NCBI GenBank assembly: GCA_022702545.1
Contig: JAHRBC010000008.1
Coordinates: 2,108,001-2,172,000 of the forward strand
DNA: 64,000 bases
From: Phycomyces nitens
Taxonomy: Eukaryota > Mucoromycota > Mucoromycetes > Mucorales > Phycomycetaceae
Direction of reading: 5' to 3'
Shown here piece by piece: positions 10,739-20,057 of this stretch (position 1 is its first letter; each line of letters opens with the position of its first letter). Position numbers and translations under genes: made by a program. The notes beneath the pieces were generated by a model. The model did no database searches. It was not told where the DNA came from and saw only the letters and a program-made list of their open reading frames with translations.

Positions 10739-11080
10739 TGTTCGGATCTTTGGTATACAGTGCAGTATGAACTGGTGGTCTTTTACGGGAAAAGGAAGTT
10801 ATACGCACAGTAATGGATAGGGGTTGGGGATAAGGCACGATGTGGGTTGCCACAGCAAAGTAATAGACAATACAAAACGACCAGAGCGATTTATGTCCTC
10901 TGCGACAAATATAGACTTAACGGGAAAAGAATCTGTTTTATTCAATTAGCTGTTACGAGCCTAATAACTACACGACCTCTAAAGTAGTATTATCCACTGA
11001 TAGCGTCGCCATTGTACTCCTAGTAGCCCGTCTTCACACCAGACCGAACTGTCTGTTGCTTCGACCCGTACAACATCACA
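10739..11080. repeat. Dispersed repeat, copy 1 (LTR-like)
   Basis: About 342 bp starting TGTTCGGATCTTTGG and ending CAACATCACA. It is clearly homologous along its whole length to 53756-54121: shared blocks include GGAAAAGGAAGTTATAC, GACCAGAGCGA, CACACCAGACC and GCTTCGACCCG. TG...CA ends and the size suggest a solo LTR, but I see no target duplication, so the class is open. Confidence 0.7.
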
Positions 11081-11215
11081 AAAGCAATCACTCTGGTTCC
11101 TGGGGCAGGACTAAAATCATATTTGTTCATTTCTTTGTCAAAGATGTAAGTTAATTTACCTATTATACCCTCCGCGAATAATGACTCGGATGATATTTAA
11201 ATGTGCTTTTTTTAG

Positions 11216-11745
11216 GCTATTATTATTCCAAAGCGGTCAACTCCAAGATAGCAACCATAAGGAAGGATGGTTCCAAGGACATGTGTATGCTGACTTGTTT
11301 GACGCCGTCTTTATGTTTGATCCGTATTATGTAACGAAAAGGTAGAAAATATTAAAAGCTCCAAGTCTAGAAGATAAACTAAAACCTATTGCCTTGTTTA
11401 TTTTTGTAGAACGGAATGCCACGCTGCCACAATCAAATACTTGAAAAAAGCAAAAAAAAGGAAGCCATTTACAAAGTTGTTTTACACAACTCGGTAAACT
11501 TTTTGGTATCGTCGCTGGAAGGAGTAGCAGACAATCTAATCTTCCGAGAGGATTCACCTTTGTCTTCTTCCAGCGACAACCAAAGCGCGACTAGCTCCAG
11601 CCAATCTGAAGACAAATTGATGGAAATGGAGCAAGCAAGAAGGGTTGTCAAGTTAATTGATGACAAAATTAACAATATGACCTTTGAAGATGAAATCATA
11701 ACATGCAAAGATTGGGAAGATATTCTTTGTATTAATAAAAAATAA
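11216..11745 (+). pseudogene. Unrecognised gene with A-run frameshift
   Basis: After an acceptor at 11215 the frame reads LLFQSGQLQDSNHKEGW then FQGHVYADLFDAVFMFDPYY and reaches a donor at about 11341. The next exon starts at 11412 (TECHAATIKYLKKAKK). The sequence then only stays coding if the frame changes within an A run at about 11445-11460, giving FLVSSLEGVADNLIFRED, an Ser-rich stretch and a charged C-terminus ending CKDWEDILCINKK at 11745. I cannot name the family. The pattern (aromatic GWFQGHVYADLFD block, then a D-LIFRED block) looks like a lineage-specific protein. The frameshift makes it a probable pseudogene or an assembly error. Confidence 0.45.
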
Positions 11746-11926
11746 TAATTAAATTTGTTCTTATTCTTTCCTCTCGATTTCTGTACTTGTATTATGTCTT
11801 TCATTGCCAATACTAGAGAAGGGGATATCTTGTGAAAATTCTAGGTGGAACTTTGGATGCAAAACAGAACTTACTGCATATTGACTTTAGCAAACTCGCA
11901 TTTTTTTCCCTATTTTCTAGGCAACT

Positions 11927-12343
11927 TTGGCACACAGCCACAACTCCACAACCGATGATTCTGTAGTTTTACAGGAAGCAAAAATGTACACACGATGCCC
12001 CATTGACCAATGCATTAGACCACTCAGTGAGATGATGTTTCACGAGTCTCATATGAAAAATATGGTAGAAACATTGGCTCGACTAATGGTGCCTGGCCAA
12101 GGATTCCGAGCCAAGAGACAAAAAAAACCAAAGACAATAAATGGTCTAAACTCTCTTTTTATCAAATCAAGCATCCAGCCTTCTCAGAGTGCGACTTACC
12201 AGCTATCAGCCCAAGATCCCACAAGAAGAGCAGACAATTATCAGTCTGAAATTTCCTCTGATGTTTGTGTGTCTCACACAGCATGGAAGCATGTTTTTAA
12301 TAGTTTCTTTTTTTGGGTGTGGCACACGCAAATGATAAAATGA
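11927..12343 (+). CDS. Hypothetical ORF, possibly last exon of the preceding gene
   Basis: An acceptor (TTTTCTAG) at about 11920 precedes an open frame reading HSHNSTTDDSVVLQEAKMYT, RCPIDQCIRPLSEMMFHESH, a basic KRQKKPK patch and a polar tail to a TGA at 12341-12343. It may be the 3' exon of the pseudogene at 11216-11745, as the spacing and direction fit. There is a Cys/His-rich patch but no zinc-finger spacing I recognise. Its coding status is uncertain. Confidence 0.35.
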   Translation: MAHSHNSTTDDSVVLQEAKMYTRCPIDQCIRPLSEMMFHESHMKNMVETLARLMVPGQGFRAKRQKKPKTINGLNSLFIKSSIQPSQSATYQLSAQDPTRRADNYQSEISSDVCVSHTAWKHVFNSFFFWVWHTQMIK

Positions 12344-12626
12344 ATAGGTTTGATTGGCAATGTAAGCTTTTATGATACTCTAAGCCCAACCATGTTACAT
12401 GTATTCTAATGTTTTATACATGTGCAGCCTCGGAGAACTTTTCATTTTTTTACTGATCAAACTCTAGAGCTCTTTAATTATGGTTTATGAAAACACACGT
12501 CAAACCAGCCCCTAAGAAACAGTCATTGTAATACCTGTGAATAGAAAAATTAGGATATTTAAACAAGATCGATTTTCTCCTATTCATCATATACTCATTA
12601 TATACTCATTATATACTCATCATATA
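12344..12626. other. Spacer with short direct repeats
   Basis: Holds a run of ATATACTCATT-type direct repeats (about 12583-12625) directly before the Tc1 element; otherwise nothing. Confidence 0.5.
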
Positions 12627-13984
12627 CACTCCCAGGAAAAAAGTCATCACACATTTAGACGATTTTTGCACCCTGGAAATATACACCATATCTTCTTTAA
12701 CAAATATCTTTTTATCTGTTCATTGCAATGCCTCGAGACTTTATATACTAATATTCAATAGTATATATATTATGAAAATAAAAATAAATAAATAATGTTT
12801 AATATTGGGTGTTTCCACCACGAGCAGCAATCACAGCCTTTATTCGATCAGGCACACTTGTAACAAGCCTTGCACCAAATCCAGGGTCCATCTGATCCCA
12901 CTCCCTGGAAATATAGGCCTTGGGATCTTTAGTATTGTTGATTTATGTCTTTTGCTCTGCAACACGGTCTTTTATGGCCTTCCAACCATGTCCAATTGGG
13001 TTCAAATTAAGGCTTTGAGATGGCTAGTAGTCAAAGCGCTTGATTTGCCATCTATTTTTCCACCATGATATGTAGGACCCGGTATGGCAACTGGTGCCCC
13101 ATTCTTAAAAATGTAAATATGGTATCATGTTTATCATTCAACTCTTTGATATCAAGGATCGGATTCCTGGGACAAACAGTTGGAATACACATCTTGGTTG
13201 ACAGAGTCATTGAGCACGGTTAGAGGCCCGAATCCTATACCACAAGCAGCCCCACACCATCACCAAACACTTTCCAAACTTCTCAGTTTGAAGCATAGGT
13301 CTATTCTGGAAGAGTTCTCTAGGTTTACGAAGCACAGATGGGTCAGAAACATTGCCCTTTACCATAAGTCTGGACTCAATCTGACCAAATAGCCCTTCCC
13401 CAGTCTTCGACTGTCAAACTGACTCTGGGTTTTGCCCAACGAAGCCGATTCTTCTTCTGTTTAGATACTAGCCTTGGCCTGGACACTGGTATATAAGATG
13501 AAAATATTTTTGCTCAAAAATAGTTGATAACCGTCTTTCTACATACAATAACACCAGCAAGCGCCAAATTTTGCTGGTTATACTCATAGCTCTCAAAAGG
13601 ATGGCGCCTCACACTTAAACAAAGGGCAGTATTATCTGTAGTACTATAGTTTTCTTTAGGTCATCATAACCTAGGCTTTGACACTGCTGTGCCAGTTTCT
13701 TTCCGACGTTTGATGCTGCTTCTAATCGTTGACTGAGGGATGTCCATGATGATTTTATCTCCTTGGGAATGGTTGGCTTTTTAAAGAAAAATAATTCCTC
13801 CACAAAGAAATTCTGATAACTCACGGCGAGGTGTAGTTTTATTGAATCGTTCTTCAACTGATGGCATGGGGGGCATTGTTAATGTAGTTTTGATTTTAAA
13901 TGCAAAAGAAAACAACAAGTAATATATATATATATTTCTCTAATTTTGGTTGGTTTGCGATGACTTTTTTTTTCGTTTGGAGTG
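12627..13984 (-). mobile_element. Tc1/mariner element with TIRs and TA flanks
   Basis: The left end CACTCCCAGGAAAAAAGTCA (12627) and the inverted right end CACTCCAAACG...AAAAGTCATCGCA (ending 13984) form terminal inverted repeats sharing CACTCC and AAAAAAGTCATC. Both sides are flanked by TA (12625-12626 and 13985-13986), the classic Tc1/mariner target duplication. The length is 1358 bp, as expected for one transposase gene. The internal gene is on the minus strand and degenerate. Confidence 0.88.
12799..13880 (-). pseudogene. Tc1 transposase, heavily degenerate
   Basis: Read on the minus strand with many stops and shifts. The N-terminal helix-turn-helix trace is IPQSTIRSSIKRRKETGTAV (about 13760-13690). 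Later come RWAKPRVSLTVEDWG and IWSD near the first Asp, VWKVFGDGVGLLVVYRI, a corrupted second-Asp region, and SQSLNLNPIGHGWKAIKDRV around the catalytic Glu. The C-terminus is WDQMDPGFGARLVTSVPDRI then AVIAARGGNTQY, ending at TAA 12799-12801, the usual end of fungal Tc1 transposases. It is inactive. Confidence 0.8.
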
Positions 13985-14192
13985 TACTACAAATTTGAAG
14001 GTTTTCTGTTTCTCGACGAGATACGGGTAACAGGATACTGCTTCTTGGAGCATTCAACTAGATACTAGGTACAGGGATCAATTCGCCCTTAAAACAGGAG
14101 ACATTTGGTCTATAGCTGGTTTCTGTATTATTATTATTTTGGAAAATATATCTTCTAATTATGTTTCTTTAAAGAGACTATACACTGGGTTT

Positions 14193-15900
14193 TTAATCGC
14201 TTCCAAAAAAGTCGGAAAGACTGTCAAGAAGTCCACTTTGACCATCCTCTGGTGAATCTACACCTGCCTCTTTATCACTCAACCAGACATCTCCGTACTC
14301 ATTAGTTGTACCCTCGGATCCATTTTGAGGATATGAATCAGAGTATGGCGAATTTTCCTGTTGATATCCTCCACCGACTCCAGCGCCAGTTCCAGCACCT
14401 ACACCGGCACCTGCACCTGCACCGGCACCAACGCCAGCACCCATTCCTGCAGCGCCTGCTGGTCCAACATCTACTCCAGGCTGATTCTCTTGTTCGGCTT
14501 CTCGGTGTTCTCCACCACCCATGCCAAAAATGGGAAAAGGCAAGAATCCACCGCCACTGCAATATTAATGGATCATTAATTGTAATCTACAAAAAAGAAG
14601 CCCTTGTTTTCAAACCTACCCATGCGATGAATGGCGTGAAAAGTAGTCAAAGTCAATGGATATTGCACATGCAAGGGTTACTGCACGCTCGTCCAATGTC
14701 ATGCCTCTTTTACTGTCTTCCATTGCGTCCATACGCAATACATACTGTCCAGAATCTGTAAAGATCTAATTGTATGCCTTAATACCCAACATTCTCTCTT
14801 TTTTTTTTACATCTACACAATTACCTCTCTAGCAAATCCAACAAAATTTCGGCTGACATTTCCAAGGGTTCCGCCTTCCTGATCCTGAAGAGTAAAGTCC
14901 CAGCCGAGAAAAGGTGTATCGATGGTGGCAAACTGGTTTGTACTATCAAACCAGACCATAAGAATATCAATACACACACACATAATAGCCAGCTAGACTT
15001 ACCCTGTAAACAAGTCGTATTTTCTTCTGACCAAGTTCCATCGCTGCTGTACTTCACCAATCAGCTCATCGTCTGCAGTGTAGATAAATATCCGGCTGTT
15101 GACGAGTGAAATTGGACGAACAATCTTTATATATATATGTAATTAATATTTTTTGCAGAATAATAGACGTATATCAATCCAACCTTAAAGACAACCTGGC
15201 CTTGGGCATCCAGGATAGTAGCATTCATACGTCTGTGGGTTCTGAGGAATTGACGAGAGATAGACTTGCCAAGTCCTTCTTCTTCAGCAATGTAACCAAC
15301 ATGGTTTCCTTCTGGGTCCATGATCTTGTACTTGTTTGCTTGTTCATAGCCCTAGACAAATCCATCAGAATATGTTTGCCATGTATCTCTAATTAATTGC
15401 CCTTTACCAAGAACACGTTCATCATTTCCAGCTCTCTTCCGACCACAAGCGCAGATTTTGTCAGGACAGCCGCACCAGGAGAATGAGGTTGAAGAACTGC
15501 GTCTGGTTGAGAGGGAATATGGACAGGCACATTGGCAGGGTCGGCAGCAAAGTGTTCGTTTTCTTTGATTTCTACATTGTTGTCTACATTGGTATTGGTG
15601 TCTTGAGGAATATCGTTTTCTTTGGTCAGAACAGGGCGAATAGGTCGTGGTGGAGGAACGCGATTGAGAATACGACCTCTGGGACCTTTGTAAGATATAT
15701 CAAGCGTTTTGTCATTGTTATAACTGTTTGCTGTAAATGTAGTTTAGGGTCTCGATTGGCAATTTACCTAATCCACGGGGATTCCTCAGAGAAGAATAAG
15801 AATGACCAAGGGTCTGGGGCATTCGAATAAATATGCCATTCTGTCTGACAATCGACTTTATCAGTCCAAGTCTAGAAGCTTGAAGGGTTCTGCTGTACAT
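14193..15900 (-). CDS. Phospholipid scramblase family protein, mitochondrial type
   Basis: Seven exons (15768-15900, 15408-15730, 15184-15351, 15003-15124, 14825-14942, 14620-14765, 14193-14556) sum to 1374 nt, giving 457 aa. The start MYSRTLQASRLGLIKSIVRQ is a good mitochondrial presequence: basic, Ser/Thr-rich and lacking acids. A Pro-rich linker (RVPPPRPIRPVL) precedes the scramblase domain (PF03803 type), seen from FLGYEQANKYKIMDPEG through NQFATIDTPFLGWDF and NFVGFAREIFTDSGQYVLRM. The C-terminus is a long Gly/Ala-rich low-complexity tail (GAGVGAGAGAG) ending LLDSLSDFFGSD. The nearest characterised relatives are yeast Aim25 and animal scramblase 3, which are mitochondrial; whether it moves phospholipids is family inference. 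The acceptor of the intron before exon 14825-14942 is TAG at 14943, needed to keep GTNQFATID in frame. Confidence 0.9.
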
Positions 15901-16435
15901 GCTGTACGAAACTGTTTATATATACAAAAGAAAAAACCCTCGGGAGAGGTCCTGTATAAAGCCAAACCTGTTTCTCATACAAACTTTACATTTTATGCCT
16001 TGAAAAAAATAAAAATGATTTTTACGCAGCACAGGCAAAAATGTTTTGCCGTTTTCTGGAATATTCAGATAAAATCAACCAAAATAATACAAATGCATGG
16101 CTATAGACTTTTTTCTTTCTTTATTCATCGTGTTTTTGTCTCTGGACTACTTTATATATACTTGTATACTCTGACTAGTCTTGCAGTCAAATAGACTCTT
16201 GTATAATATCTATATCATTTTACTGAATTGTATTTTCTTTTAATAAGAATGTGTATATATGCAAAAATTGGATCGAATCTTTTTTTTTCATTAAAAAAGA
16301 AAGTGATGGAATATGTGGCTTGTTTCTCTTGGTTTTGACTTTGTACTATTGAAATGTTAAGTCGAAGCTCTTCTCTTTTTATTTTGGATAATCCTCATTC
16401 TCTTCTTTACCTAAAAACCAAAGCCAAAAGTTACA
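15901..16435. other. Divergent promoter region
   Basis: 535 bp between the minus-strand scramblase gene and the plus-strand Cns1 homolog. It is T-rich and AT-rich and presumably holds both promoters. No specific element could be supported. Confidence 0.5.
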
Positions 16436-17616
16436 ATGGAAGACATTGTTGGACCAAAACCCCACAAGTCAGAGTTTACAATGGACCCTGAAAATCTCGA
16501 CCGAGATTTATCCAATGTCCCACTCTTCATGACTCATCTTCCCGAAGCTGAAAACGACACTCTTAGCGCGCTCCAGTCTCTTGTCTATGAGGGAACACCA
16601 GAAGGTCTAATATAGCTTTTTTTTTGCTGCTAAAGGACAATTGGAATTGGATGTTTGTTATTGATATATGCATATCTTTAGAAATTGCCGAGAATTTCAA
16701 GAACCAAGGCAACGAATGTTTTAGAGAAGGAAAGGCAAAGTACAAGGACGCCGTGGACTATTACACAAAGGCAATAGACACCGATTGCTCTGACAAAAAG
16801 TTGATGGAGGCTTGTTACGCGAACCGTGCAGCTGTCAATCTGGAGCTTGGTAAAACGAGATTGGTTTATGCAACTTTGTACTGAATTACTAATGGGAAAC
16901 ATAAAGGCAATCTGGGACGTGCTATCCGTGACTGTGCAAAGTGCTTGGAGCTCAACCCTACAAATGTCAAGGCCCTTTACAGATCTGCACGCGCTTTGTT
17001 TACCTTGGAACGTTTGGACGAAGCATATGATTGCTGCGAACATGCTCTGGCTGCAGATCCAACCAATGCTCCCGTCCAGGCACTAAAGGCCCAATGTGCC
17101 AAACGACGAGACGCACTAATTGCACGTCAGAGAGCCGAGGAAGAAAAGGCCCAAAAAGAAAAGGAGTCCAAGCAAGGTCTAGAAAAGGCCCTCAAGGCTC
17201 GCAATGTCCGGATCGAGGTTGCTGATGAGGATGTGCGCAAGAGTGCAAACATTGTCTATGATGCCTCGACCGACACCTTGTCCTGGCCCGTATTCTTTCT
17301 CTATCCTGAGCACAAAGAGAGCGACTATATCCAGTCATTCAATGAGAACAATACATTCCTAGACCATCTTGAGGTCATCCTTGAGCATCCTGCACCTTGG
17401 GACACTGCCCACACTTACACACCTGACAATGTAGAGGTTTATTTTGAAAACAACCAAGGCATCAAGCCTAGTTTGATCAAGATTGGTAAGAAACATACAC
17501 TCGGAAAGATCTTGTCATTGGATCAATACGTAGTCCAGAATGGAGTTCCAAGCTTTATCATCTTGCCAAAGAACTCTGCTTTCAAGGATGAATTTTTGAA
17601 AAAGTACAAAAAGTAG
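16436..17616 (+). CDS. CNS1: Hsp90 co-chaperone Cns1/TTC4 homolog
   Basis: Three exons (16436-16604, 16682-16849, 16907-17616) give 348 aa. The start MEDIVGPKPHKSEFTMDPEN lies just after a CAAA-rich leader. Three TPR motifs occupy about residues 70-180: AENFKNQGNECFREGKAKYK, ACYANRAAVNLELGNLGRAI and VKALYRSARALFTLERLDEA. A charged coiled-coil follows (RQRAEEEKAQKEKESKQGLE). The C-terminal wheel-like domain with WPVFFLYPEHKESDYIQSF and HTLGKILSLDQYVV is characteristic of Cns1/TTC4. Cns1 binds Hsp90/Hsp70 C-terminal EEVD tails through the TPRs and is essential in yeast. The first intron donor is GTCTAA, unusual but fixed by the frame. Length is close to yeast Cns1 (385 aa). Confidence 0.92.
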
Positions 17617-17845
17617 ATTTGGATATTATCACAGTATCTTATTGTCCATGATCCCTATTGATCCCTTCCTCCTCCTCCCCCTGTTTTTTTATATACAATC
17701 ACATTCTTGACATTTTTATTTTTTTAAAAATAATAATAATAATAATAATATTTATGTGTGAAAAAGGGGATAATAATACGTATAATTAAGCCATGAGCAC
17801 ATGTACTTGGTTGCAAAAATAGAGAGGTATAAATGGATATATCGA

Positions 17846-18814
17846 TTAATGCATGTAGTCTTCAGAAGACACACTCCTGACACCATAAGAAGGTGTTCCA
17901 GAGTGATCGAATGAATTGAACGTAAGATCTGATCCACCACTCTCTACTCTATGGTGTTCATGGCCAAGGCGATCAAGATCGGCCCAGCTGTCCTCTGTGT
18001 CTGAATTCAAGATTGGAAATTGAAGGGTGGTGTTGATGCTGGCCCATTGGGTGTCAATAGGAGAGTCTATCGCGGGAGATATTACCAATGCAGGCATGGC
18101 AAGAGGTGCTATTGGGATATCGACCATTTCTTGTAAAGAGAATGTGTGGTCTGACATGGCTGGCGAGTGTTGTTTCTCAGAGAGCCAGTCTGGATCATCA
18201 AATGGATTGTCTTCTGGCTGGCACAGCATTGGTCTAATGGTCTGGCATGATTCACGGCTAGCAGATCTGGTCAGCCTATCTTTATCACCCAAACTATCTT
18301 GCTCAGGCTGGATACCAAGAATACTGTTTCCTCTAAACTTGAGGGAATCTCGACGGATATCTAGCTCTCGTTCAGCTAGATCCAACATGGCCTGGTCCCT
18401 CTCTAGCTGCCTCTTGCGCTCAATGATGCTCTTTCTCATCTCATACAGCTCATCTGAAGACTATAAGGAATTCAAGGAAATTAATTCCAGAAACAACACC
18501 ATATATTTCTTTACCTCACTGATCATTGAAGCACTATGTCTCTGCCGAAGACCATCAAACTCTCTCTTCCAGGTCGTGTTGGCAAGTGGTTCATCGTCGT
18601 CGTCGTCGTCGATATTATCATCATCACTTTGGTCGTGTTTATGTTCAGAGTATATTGTAGATGCCTTTTCACGATAATTTCGTACATAATCTTCATACTT
18701 CTTTTGTTCCTGGCGCTGCTGCTGTCTTTCTGTATATGAATCATAGAGTTCAAAACCAAGATAGACAGCCAGAGGCACGCCAGTTACAATGAGTATAATA
18801 AAGAGTGGGTGCAT
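17846..18814 (-). CDS. Single-pass membrane protein with coiled coil, unknown function
   Basis: Two exons (18515-18814 and 17846-18460, 915 nt) give 304 aa. The start at 18814 reads MHPLFIILIVTGVPLAVYLG, an N-terminal transmembrane helix. Next come a charged Gln/Arg/Glu segment (YTERQQQRQEQKKYEDYVRN), an acidic run (DDDNIDDDDDDEP), a coiled-coil region (RKSIIERKRQLERDQAMLDL), and a long polar, probably disordered C-terminus ending SSEDYMH. I do not recognise the family. The topology suggests an organelle or ER membrane anchor with a cytosolic tail. The intron (GTAAAG...TTATAG) keeps the frame. Confidence 0.75.
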
Positions 18815-20057
18815 TATTGGGCCAAAGAACAAGGCTATTGAATTGGAATAAGAAGAAAGAGAATGATAAGATCAGTAAATAAATAAATAATAAATAATAA
18901 ATAAATACGTTGAAAAGAATGAGTTTAATATAATCTTTATTTTAGCAGTAAAGTCCAGTGCTATGTAGAATGTGTATAAATCATCTTTGGGATGACTACA
19001 TGAGGTTTTTGATCTGATGCAGACACTTCTTCTATTGAATTCTCTCATAAAATTACAATAATCTCATCATAGATCTATAGTAAATCCTTTCAAAACATTT
19101 GGATATCTACATTACCCCCTTTATATTTGTTTATTTATTGATTGATTTTCTCACTCCTTGATTGCCTACATGGGATTCATTTGAATTCTAACTTTATATA
19201 CAATTCAAGTGCCTCGACCCATCAATTCTGCTTTTTATATAGATATAAATATAAATATATGCTTAACCCCTTGAAATTGACAGCAACCGAGGCACTTTTC
19301 TTTTTATTAATTTTTTCTTTATATTTCCTAAAAAAGAACCTTTTTGTCCAGACGTCACACGAATACAAAGGTCTATTGTGAAGCCATATCTTCATTGACA
19401 CTATGCACTTGCATTCTACTTGATTACATGGCAAACAAGAACACTCGCAAGGTATTTCGAATGACAACCAATCATTCAATAGATACAAACGGCTATTGGC
19501 CATGGTACATTATGTGCTTGTAAAGGTGCAACTTTGAGGCCCTGGTTCAAAAGGAATCTTATTGGCCTTTTTTTTATTTTATTTTATTTATTAATAAATT
19601 TCCAATTAATATTATTTTTACTAGTAGAAAAAAAACTTTTCTTTTTTTGGAATCGCATACATTTAGCAATAACATAAATGTACTCTATTACGCATCATGT
19701 CTTGAGACATGTTCCTACCCAAACAATGTAAATAATAGCCAATTGGATTACTGTTATTCTCAATGTTCATAATTACTAGTCATTACTATAGTAAACAGCC
19801 TCGAAGATTCTATACATTGTCATTATTGTCATCCTTGAAACAGGCATTCAACAGGTAAAGCACCCTAATAATTATATATATAATTATATATATATCTTTA
19901 TTTTAAAATATCCTCGACACATTTTTATAAATATATATGTATATATCTTTATAAAAATAAACTGTAAAATTAAATAAAAATTAAATAAACAAATAAAGAT
20001 AAGCTGAAAATACAAAACTTATATATGTATATATAAAATATATATATATTATATATA
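18815..20057. other. Gene-free AT-rich interval
   Basis: About 1.2 kb with AT-rich runs and many TATATA stretches before 20058. No ORF with family features, tRNA or transposon was recognised. Confidence 0.5.

Noticed and set aside
14306..14761. Plus-strand His/Gln-rich ORF
   Set aside because: It is the antisense of the Gly/Ala-rich scramblase tail, whose minus-strand exons give a full protein with correct frame.
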